Source: DATARH01 sp035570495
Lineage (GTDB): Bacteria > Pseudomonadota > Alphaproteobacteria > ATCC43930 > CGMCC-115725
DNA length: 13,477 nucleotides
Reading direction: 5' to 3'
Assembly (NCBI GenBank): GCA_035570495.1
Contig: DATMLO010000005.1
Location: 1-13,477 of the forward strand
In this document: positions 8,125 through 13,477 of the stretch, piece after piece
Layout of the letters: the number at the start of each line of letters is the position of its first letter
Position numbering within the stretch: position 1 is the stretch's first letter
Notes under the pieces: model-generated
Seen by the model: only the letters and a program-made list of their open reading frames with translations
What the model was told of the DNA's origin: nothing
Databases searched by the model: none
Position numbers and translations under genes: made by a program

Positions 8125-9347
8125 TGGCGGACGACGCCCAACGGGACGGAAGGCTCGTCGCCAATCTGATGCATTTCGCCCGTACCTTGCGCGCGGCTGG
8201 GCTGCCGGTCGGCCCGGGCAAGGTCATCGACGCGGTCGCCGCGATCCGGGCGGTCGGTATCACTAACCGCGCCGATTTCTACTGGACGCTGCATGCCGTT
8301 TTCGTCAATCGGCCGGACCAGAGGCCACTTTTTGATCAGGCGTTCCATGTCTTCTGGCGCAACCCCGAGCTGCTCAAGAAGATGATGTCGCTGGTCCTAC
8401 CGGAGATGAGCCTCGACCTGCCGCAGGACGAAGAGAAGAACGAGATGCTGCGCCGCCTCGCCGAGGCGCTGCACCCGCATCCCGAGTCGCGCGAAACCGG
8501 TGAGACGGAACTCGAATTCGACGCTGCGATGACGTTTTCCGACCGCGAACAGCTTCAGTCGATGGATTTCGAGAAGATGTCGCTCGACGAGCTGGCGCAG
8601 GCCAAGGCGGCCATCGCGCGGCTGCAGCTCCCGGTGCTCGATCGGCCGACGCGGCGCTTCGCGCCTGACCCGCGCGGTGCGCGCGCCGATATGCGCGCGA
8701 CCCTGCGTGCCGCGCTGCGATCGGGCGGCCTTGTCGAATTGAAGCGCAAGAGCCGCCGCATGCGTCCGCCGCCGTTGGTCGTGCTGTGCGACATTTCCGG
8801 CTCGATGAGCCGCTACAGCCGCATGTTCCTGCATTTTATGCACGCGATCACCAATGACCGAGACCGCGTCTTCACTTTCGTGTTCGGCACACGGCTCACC
8901 AATATCACCCGCTATCTGCGCTTCAAGGACGTCGATCTGGCACTCGACAAGGTGGCCGAGACCGTCGCCGACTGGTCGGGCGGAACAAGGATCGGACACA
9001 GCCTTATCGACTTCAATCTTTTGTGGTCGCGGCGGGTTTTGGGCCAGGGCGCGGTGGTGGTGCTGATCACCGACGGGCTCGACCGCGATGTCGGGGTGGG
9101 CCTCGCGCATGAGATGGATCGACTGCACCGCTCGTGCCGCCGATTGATTTGGCTCAATCCACTGTTGCGTTACGAGGGGTTCGAGCCAAAATCTTTAGGC
9201 ATGAGGGCGATGTTGCCGCATGTTGACGAATTCCGTCCCGTGCACAACCTCGAAAGCCTCGAAAACCTGGTGACGGTGCTGAGCGCGCCGGCGCCGCGGC
9301 GATTGACGGCAGCGTCGATGCTGCAGGCGGGAGCGCGGGCAGCCTAG
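8121..9347 (+). CDS. coxE: VWA-domain protein, MoxR partner (CoxE-like)
   Basis: A 408-residue protein of the VWA CoxE-like family. The N-terminal part (about 1-200) is helical and family-specific. The VWA domain follows, with an intact metal-ion-dependent adhesion site: DISGSMS (224-230), Thr289 in WSGGTRIG, and Asp318 in ITDGLD. Such proteins bind a target through Mg2+ and link it to the MoxR ATPase; in Oligotropha, CoxE is needed with CoxD and CoxF to mature the Mo-Cu site. The start codon overlaps the coxD stop (ATGA), and a second ATG follows at once, so the N terminus is uncertain by one residue. No signal peptide or membrane segment is seen. It is 23 bp ahead of coxI. Confidence 0.93.
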   Translation: MMADDAQRDGRLVANLMHFARTLRAAGLPVGPGKVIDAVAAIRAVGITNRADFYWTLHAVFVNRPDQRPLFDQAFHVFWRNPELLKKMMSLVLPEMSLDLPQDEEKNEMLRRLAEALHPHPESRETGETELEFDAAMTFSDREQLQSMDFEKMSLDELAQAKAAIARLQLPVLDRPTRRFAPDPRGARADMRATLRAALRSGGLVELKRKSRRMRPPPLVVLCDISGSMSRYSRMFLHFMHAITNDRDRVFTFVFGTRLTNITRYLRFKDVDLALDKVAETVADWSGGTRIGHSLIDFNLLWSRRVLGQGAVVVLITDGLDRDVGVGLAHEMDRLHRSCRRLIWLNPLLRYEGFEPKSLGMRAMLPHVDEFRPVHNLESLENLVTVLSAPAPRRLTAASMLQAGARAA

Positions 9348-9370
9348 AACGACGCCCAAAGGAGCGAAGG

Positions 9371-9691
9371 ATGAGCGATCATACGGACATACTCGAACAG
9401 GCAGCCTCCTGGCGCAGTGCCGGCAAGGGCGTCGCGCTGGCGACGGTGGTCAAGACCTGGGGCTCTTCGCCCCGGCCGGCTGGCGCCAAGCTCGCGGTCG
9501 CCGATGACGGCGCGTTTGTCGGCTCGGTGTCGGGCGGCTGTGTCGAAGGCGCGGTCATCGAAGAGGCGCAGGCGGCGATTAGAGACGGCAAGCCGCGGCT
9601 CCTCGATTTTGGCGTCAGCGACGAACAGGCGTGGGAAGTCGGTCTCGCCTGCGGCGGCAAGATCGAGATCTTTGTCGAGCCTGTCGAATGA
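9371..9691 (+). CDS. coxI: Stand-alone XdhC N-terminal domain protein (CoxI-like)
   Basis: A 106-residue protein made of just the XdhC_CoxI domain, which in XdhC-type chaperones helps bind the molybdenum cofactor before it enters the enzyme. Clear marks are VALATVVKTWGSSPRPAGAKLAV (21-43) and GSVSGGCVEGAVIEEA (51-66), with the conserved Cys57 in the GGC loop, and a second Cys (Cys94) in LACGGKIEIFVEPV at the end. AGGAG lies 6 nt before the ATG. The stop codon overlaps the start of coxF (ATGA), so the two are translationally coupled and probably act as one complex. The C-terminal Rossmann domain usual in XdhC is not in this chain but in the next one. Confidence 0.9.
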   Translation: MSDHTDILEQAASWRSAGKGVALATVVKTWGSSPRPAGAKLAVADDGAFVGSVSGGCVEGAVIEEAQAAIRDGKPRLLDFGVSDEQAWEVGLACGGKIEIFVEPVE

Positions 9692-10386
9692 AGAGCCGAT
9701 ATATCGATGCGGTGATCGCCGCGAATGCCGAAGGCCGCTCGGTCGCGCTGGCGACGGAGCTGACCTCGGGCGCACAGCTTTTCCTCGACGCTGACCAGGT
9801 TGAGGGCACTCTGGAACTCGACGAGGTGTCCCTGAGCGCGATGCGCGAGGCTTTGCGGGCCGACCGCAATATTTCGCTCGATACGGCGCAGGGGCGCGTA
9901 TTTGTCCAAGTGTTCAGCCCGCCGCGCCGCTGTTTTGTGATTGGCGCGGTGCACATCGCGCAACCGCTGGTGCCGATGCTGATTGCCTGCGACTACAAGC
10001 CGATCGTGATCGACCCGCGCGGCGCCTGGGCAACCGAGGCGCGATTTCCAGGGGTCGAGCTGTCGAGCGAATGGCCTGACGAGGTCATGGAGCGCATGAA
10101 ACCCGACCGCGCGTCGGCCGTTGTCGCGCTGACCCACGACCCGAAGATCGACGATCCGGGCCTTATCTCAGCGCTGCGTTCGGAGGCGTTTTATATCGGC
10201 GCGCTCGGCTCGCGGCGGACCCATGCCAAGCGGCTGGAGCGGCTCGCTAAGGAAGGCTTTGGCGAAAACGAGCTATCGCGCATCCACGGGCCGATTGGGC
10301 TCAATATCGGCGGCGTGTCGCAAGCCGAGGTCGCGGTGTCGATCATCGCCGAAATGACGCAGATCCTGCGTCGCGGCGAGGTCTAG
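9688..10386 (+). CDS. coxF: XdhC-family Moco maturation protein with Rossmann domain (CoxF-like)
   Basis: A 232-residue XdhC/CoxF protein. Residues 1-75 look like a worn copy of the XdhC_CoxI domain: they keep VALAT (19-23) but lack the GSVSGGC loop. After VFSPPRR comes the Rossmann part, with CFVIGAVHIAQPL (82-94), IDPRG (108-112), ALTHDPKIDD (147-156), GALGSRRTHAKR (171-182) and IHGPIGLNIGG (199-209), all hallmarks of the XdhC C-terminal domain. XdhC proteins bind newly made Moco, aid its sulfuration and load it into xanthine-dehydrogenase-type enzymes; CoxF is also needed for the Mo-Cu site in CO dehydrogenase. The ATG at 9688 overlaps the coxI stop; the frame is open further upstream but overlaps coxI. 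The next gene starts 8 bp later. Confidence 0.91.
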   Translation: MKSRYIDAVIAANAEGRSVALATELTSGAQLFLDADQVEGTLELDEVSLSAMREALRADRNISLDTAQGRVFVQVFSPPRRCFVIGAVHIAQPLVPMLIACDYKPIVIDPRGAWATEARFPGVELSSEWPDEVMERMKPDRASAVVALTHDPKIDDPGLISALRSEAFYIGALGSRRTHAKRLERLAKEGFGENELSRIHGPIGLNIGGVSQAEVAVSIIAEMTQILRRGEV

Positions 10387-10394
10387 GAGCCGGG

Positions 10395-12068
10395 ATGCAA
10401 TTCGGCGAGGTTCCGGTCAAGACGGCGGAAGGTGCGCTTCTCGTCCATAGCTTGCGGCTCGGTAAAACCGCGCTAAAAAAGGGACGCATCCTGTCGGCGG
10501 CCGACATCGCCGACATCGCCGCCGCCGGGATCGACGAGATCACCGTGGTGCACCTCGAACCCGGCGACGTGCGCGAAGACCCGGCCGCCTCGCGCATCGC
10601 CGGCGCTGCCGCAGGTCCGGGGATCACGACTGCGACCGCCTTTACCGGCCGCGCCAATCTTTTCGCCGAGGCGAAGGGCCTTTTGGTCTTCGACCGCGAC
10701 CAGCTCGACCAGCTCAACCTCGTCGACGAGGCGGTGACACTCGGCACCCTGCCGCCCTATGCCGTGGTCGAGCCGAAGCAGATGGTGGCGACGGTCAAGA
10801 TCATTCCCTTCGCCGTCGCTGAAGACACGGTCGCCCGATGTGCCGAGATCGCCGCGGAGGCCGGGAAGCTGCTGCGGGTAGCGGCGTTCCGCTCGCTGAC
10901 GATCGGGATGATCCAGACCCGGTTGCCCGGCCTCAAGGAAAGCATTCTCGACAAGACACGCGAGGTGACGCAGGGCCGGCTCGATGCGCTCGGTTGCAGT
11001 CTCGCGCTGGAGCGCCGTTGCGCACATAAGAGCCAGGAGCTCGCGGCGGAAATTGCCGCCGTGATCGGCGATGTCGACATGCTGCTGATCCACGGCGCTT
11101 CGGCGATCGTCGACCGCCGCGACGTGATTCCCGCTGCGGTCGAGGCGGCCGACGGCACGATCGATCATTTCGGCATGCCGGTCGACCCCGGCAATCTCCT
11201 GCTGCTCGGGCATGTACAAGGAAAGCCGGTGCTGGGACTGCCCGGCTGTGCGCGCTCGCCCAAGGTCAACGGGTTCGATTGGGTTCTGGAGCGGCTGGTC
11301 GCCGGGCTGCCCGTCGGCAAGCGCGAGATCATGTCGATGGGCGCCGGCGGGCTGCTGGCGGAAATCCCGACCCGAGGCCTCAAGCGCGAGGAAGCCAGTG
11401 CGCCCCCTGCACGCGCGGCGGCCCCGCTCGCGAAGGTGCCGCGAGTCGTCGGTCCAATTGGCCCACGTATCGCCGCGTTGTTGCTCGCGGCCGGCAAGTC
11501 GAGCCGCATGGGCGCAAACAAGATGCTGGCCGAGATCGACGGCAGGCCGATGGTCGCGCGCACCGCGCAGCGCCTCCTCGCGTCGCGCGCCCGGCCGATC
11601 ATTGCTGTGCTCGGCAATATGGCCGACGCGGTCGATGCCGCGATTGGCAAGCTGCCGGTCGAGCGCGTGCTGAACCCGGATTTCGCCGAGGGGATGGCGA
11701 CCTCGCTGGTTCGCGGCATCAACGCGCTGCCGACGGATATCGACGGGGTCGTCGTCTGCCTTGGCGACATGCCGCTGATCGCCGGCCGCGACATCGACCG
11801 GCTGATTGCCGCGTTCAACCCTCTCGAAGGGCGCGCGATCATAGTGCCCACGCGGCACGGCCAGCGCGGCAACCCGATCCTGTGGTCACGCCAGTTCCTT
11901 GTCGAGATGCTGGCGTTGAAGGGCGACCAGGGCGCCCGGCGGCTGATCGAGGAACACGCCGACCTCGTCGCCGAGATCGAGATGGATAACGACGCTATCT
12001 TTATCGATATCGATACGCCTGAAGCGCTCGCCCAGTTGCGCGACCGGGTAAAGCCGAGCGCGGCCTAG
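10395..12068 (+). CDS. Fused molybdopterin-binding (MoeA/MoCF-like) and MocA-type cytidylyltransferase
   Basis: A 557-residue two-domain protein. Residues 1-330 form an MPT-binding domain of the MoeA C-terminal/MoCF type, with LLIHGASAIVDRRDVIPAAV (230-249) and PVLGLPGCARSPKVNGFDWV (278-297), the latter in the place of the GLPGNPVS loop of MoeA. An Ala/Pro-rich linker (about 332-357) follows. Residues 358-557 form a nucleotidyltransferase with LLAAGKSSRMG (363-373), Lys376, CLGDMP (455-460), HGQRGNP (488-494), GDQGAR (510-515) and IDIDTPE (537-543). LAAG in place of LAGG is the mark of CTP-using MocA as opposed to GTP-using MobA, so it should make MCD, the cofactor of CO dehydrogenase-type enzymes. 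TAGGAG precedes the ATG. It closes the block; its stop overlaps the stop of the opposite gene. Confidence 0.92.
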   Translation: MQFGEVPVKTAEGALLVHSLRLGKTALKKGRILSAADIADIAAAGIDEITVVHLEPGDVREDPAASRIAGAAAGPGITTATAFTGRANLFAEAKGLLVFDRDQLDQLNLVDEAVTLGTLPPYAVVEPKQMVATVKIIPFAVAEDTVARCAEIAAEAGKLLRVAAFRSLTIGMIQTRLPGLKESILDKTREVTQGRLDALGCSLALERRCAHKSQELAAEIAAVIGDVDMLLIHGASAIVDRRDVIPAAVEAADGTIDHFGMPVDPGNLLLLGHVQGKPVLGLPGCARSPKVNGFDWVLERLVAGLPVGKREIMSMGAGGLLAEIPTRGLKREEASAPPARAAAPLAKVPRVVGPIGPRIAALLLAAGKSSRMGANKMLAEIDGRPMVARTAQRLLASRARPIIAVLGNMADAVDAAIGKLPVERVLNPDFAEGMATSLVRGINALPTDIDGVVVCLGDMPLIAGRDIDRLIAAFNPLEGRAIIVPTRHGQRGNPILWSRQFLVEMLALKGDQGARRLIEEHADLVAEIEMDNDAIFIDIDTPEALAQLRDRVKPSAA

Positions 12069-12469
12069 CGCTTTGCGTTGAGGATCATGTAGGCGGCGTA
12101 ATCCGCCGGCTTCAGCTTTATCAGCTTGAGTTCGCTCTCGCCGGAGAGCGCGCGGGCGACAACGAAGTGGTTCTCCACCTTGACCTCGTTCAGGCGAAAA
12201 ACCCCGCGCGCCCCCTTGAGTTTCGGGTAGAGGTTCGGATCGATCATCCGCTCCTTTGCGGCCAGCCGGTCGATCGCCTCGGCTTCCTCCAACCCATCTA
12301 CCGGTTCGGCTTTGACGACCGACCAGTCGGTTTCGCCCGCCCAGCCGGCGGCCGCGACCTGCTTTGGGTCATCGTCGGTCACGCCGAGCTTGTAGACATG
12401 CTTGCCGAGCCCGACATCGGACGCCCATTTCCCCGCCTTGACGCTGCGCGCGACATAGATGATCGCCAT
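12065..12469 (-). CDS. Hypothetical protein, GIY-YIG/T5orf172-like
   Basis: A 134-residue protein with no signal peptide or membrane segment. It begins MAIIYVARS and then has VYKLGVTDDDPKQVAAAGW (25-43), ending in LYPKLKGARGVFRL (80-93) and a charged tail. A Tyr strand, then YKLGVT with a short loop, then a Glu-rich helix (60-73) and a G-x-F motif recalls the T5orf172 branch of the GIY-YIG fold. The catalytic Arg expected after DDP would be Gln38 here, so nuclease activity is doubtful. I do not recognise a named gene. The ATG at 12469 is 2 bp after the stop of the CopD-like gene; the frame is open further upstream but overlaps that gene. Its stop codon overlaps that of the MPT-binding/MocA fusion gene (CTAG, 12065-12068), so the two transcripts collide. 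Confidence 0.72.
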   Translation of the reverse strand: MAIIYVARSVKAGKWASDVGLGKHVYKLGVTDDDPKQVAAAGWAGETDWSVVKAEPVDGLEEAEAIDRLAAKERMIDPNLYPKLKGARGVFRLNEVKVENHFVVARALSGESELKLIKLKPADYAAYMILNAKR

Positions 12470-12471
12470 GT

Positions 12472-12933
12472 CTATCCCCAATAACGCCCGCTGCCGCCGA
12501 CCGCGACATTGATGAGGCCGAGGATCAGATTGACCATCACCAGGATGCGTATTTGGTTGAGCTGCGCGGCGGCGGCGGGGTTGTCGCCGGCATCGAGTGC
12601 CGCTTTGAACCGCTTCCACGGCGCAAAGTAAAGATGTAGGAAAATCAGAATCATGATGATGCCGATCGCCATCATCAGATGAACATGCGGGCCGGCAGCG
12701 TAGCCGCCGAGAAACAAGGTGAAGCCGCTGAGCAAGAGCAGAATGGCGGCCGCAAAGACCCAGGGGAAAAATCCTGAGAACACGCGCCGCCATAGCGCCA
12801 GGCGTGCCGATGGCTCAAGCGGCCCCGTCGCCGGTCGGAGCACCATATAGGCGAAGAACATCCCGCCGACCCAGACAACCGCGCTGAGTATGTGGAGGGT
12901 CGCCGCAAGCGATGGGGCGATTACATTGTCCAT
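12472..12933 (-). CDS. CopD-family four-helix integral membrane protein
   Basis: A 153-residue inner-membrane protein with four predicted hydrophobic helices, about residues 6-32, 55-77, 82-103 and 128-147. The N-terminal ATLHILSAVVWVGGMFFAYMVLRPA is characteristic of the CopD-like family; His14 and Trp21 are the usual conserved residues. A second His pair (His83, His85) starts the third helix, and His99 lies near its end, so a heme or copper role is possible but not shown. The family's function is loosely defined (copper resistance, heme-related). Its ATG lies 9 bp after the GST stop and its own stop is 2 bp before the next ATG, so the three genes form an operon. Confidence 0.85.
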   Translation of the reverse strand: MDNVIAPSLAATLHILSAVVWVGGMFFAYMVLRPATGPLEPSARLALWRRVFSGFFPWVFAAAILLLLSGFTLFLGGYAAGPHVHLMMAIGIIMILIFLHLYFAPWKRFKAALDAGDNPAAAAQLNQIRILVMVNLILGLINVAVGGSGRYWG

Positions 12934-12942
12934 CGTGCCGGC

Positions 12943-13477
12943 TCAGCAGCCGTAGCCGGGCGATTTCCGCCCCAGCCCGCCATAAAGGTCGAGCATTCGG
13001 CCACGCCAGGCGAAAATCGGATCCTCAGCCGTCACCAGCTCGAAATCGCTGATCGACCGCGCCCACTGAAACGCTCCAAAGACGATGTAGTCGGCATAAG
13101 CCGGGGCGTCGCCGCAAACGAAGGCCTGCCGTTCGATGGTACGGCGCAGCGGATCGACACTCGCGCGGAACGCCGGCAGCCGCTCGTCCCGGTCTTTCAC
13201 CACATCCTCGAGGCGCGTGCCGCCAAACCGCGGCTCGCGCGATTGCCGGAAATATTCCTGATCCTTAGGCCCGACATGTTTGTGGATATCGAGCAGCACG
13301 AATCTGATGAGACCGGCCTGCAAGACGGTTTCGGTCCAGTTCTGGACGAATTTGGAAAGGCCGCGAGCCGCCTCACCGGGAAACAGGCTCGGCCGGTCCG
13401 CGTAATGCTCTTCGAGATAATCGGCGATGGCTGACGAATCATGCACGACCTTGCCGCCATCGATAATGACCGGCACC
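12943..13477 (-). CDS. Glutathione S-transferase family protein, N terminus outside the window
   Basis: The 177 residues present run from inside the thioredoxin-like domain to the C terminus; the first 50 or so residues, with the catalytic Ser/Cys, are beyond the window edge. VPVIIDGGKVVHDSSAIADYLEE is the usual GST strand with the cis-Pro (VPV) and the glutathione-binding DSSAIADYLE motif. The all-helical C-terminal domain includes FVCGDAPAYADYIVFGAFQW, where GDAPAYADY is the conserved N-capping motif. The C-terminal WRGRMLDLYGGLGRKSPGY recalls the LigE-type beta-etherase branch, but I am not sure of that. Nothing in the sequence shows its substrate. Confidence 0.85.
   Translation of the reverse strand, partial: VPVIIDGGKVVHDSSAIADYLEEHYADRPSLFPGEAARGLSKFVQNWTETVLQAGLIRFVLLDIHKHVGPKDQEYFRQSREPRFGGTRLEDVVKDRDERLPAFRASVDPLRRTIERQAFVCGDAPAYADYIVFGAFQWARSISDFELVTAEDPIFAWRGRMLDLYGGLGRKSPGYGC

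Noticed and set aside
10473..11858. Long open frame (461 codons) on the minus strand opposite the MPT-binding/MocA fusion gene
   Set aside because: Same codon-bias shadow: no recognisable domain, rich in Arg, His and Asp, no ribosome binding site, fully antisense to a clear gene.

Overview
The window is GC-rich, densely coded DNA with short intergenic gaps and many 4-bp start/stop overlaps. Gene content points to an alphaproteobacterium, most likely Hyphomicrobiales (Bradyrhizobium- or Xanthobacteraceae-like). Supporting features are the protein flavours, the AapP-like ABC ATPase, the MPT-binding/MocA fusion protein, and a CCCTCTCCC/GGGAGAGGG palindrome of a kind common between genes in that group. 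Genus was not determined.

Layout. (1) 1-1750 is housekeeping: the 3' end of a sulfurtransferase gene (+), then an ABC ATPase and pyrF on the minus strand. (2) 1875-12068 is one long plus-strand block of eleven genes built around a molybdenum hydroxylase of the xanthine dehydrogenase / aerobic CO dehydrogenase family. It runs: a Rid-family protein, coxG, coxS, coxL, coxM, a secreted CHRD-domain protein, an intergenic stretch with two strong hairpins, then coxD (MoxR AAA+ ATPase), coxE (VWA protein), coxI and coxF (XdhC family), and a fused MPT-binding/MocA-type molybdopterin cytidylyltransferase. (3) 12065-13477 is a minus-strand operon: a GST (cut by the window edge), a CopD-like four-helix membrane protein, and a small protein resembling a degenerate GIY-YIG/T5orf172 domain. 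It meets the large block tail to tail with overlapping stop codons.

How it works together. The S, L and M subunits would form the usual (SLM)2 enzyme: two [2Fe-2S] clusters in S, the Mo site in L, FAD in M. The fusion protein would make the cytosine dinucleotide form of molybdopterin that this enzyme class uses. CoxI/CoxF (XdhC family) would bind and hand over the cofactor, and the CoxD ATPase with CoxE would remodel the apoenzyme. The key observation is that CoxL carries AYRGAGR (form II) and not AYxCSFR (form I, true CO dehydrogenase), and the order S-L-M is also the form II order. The Cys that holds copper in the CO-oxidising enzyme is therefore Gly here. The substrate is unknown and CO should not be assumed. 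The maturation genes (coxD, coxE, coxF) are nevertheless present, which is puzzling because their best-known job is building the Mo-S-Cu centre. A Rid-family protein without its catalytic Arg and a secreted CHRD protein are the two unexplained passengers. No transcription regulator, complete transporter, tRNA, rRNA, CRISPR array or insertion sequence was seen. No gap longer than 300 bases lacks a gene.
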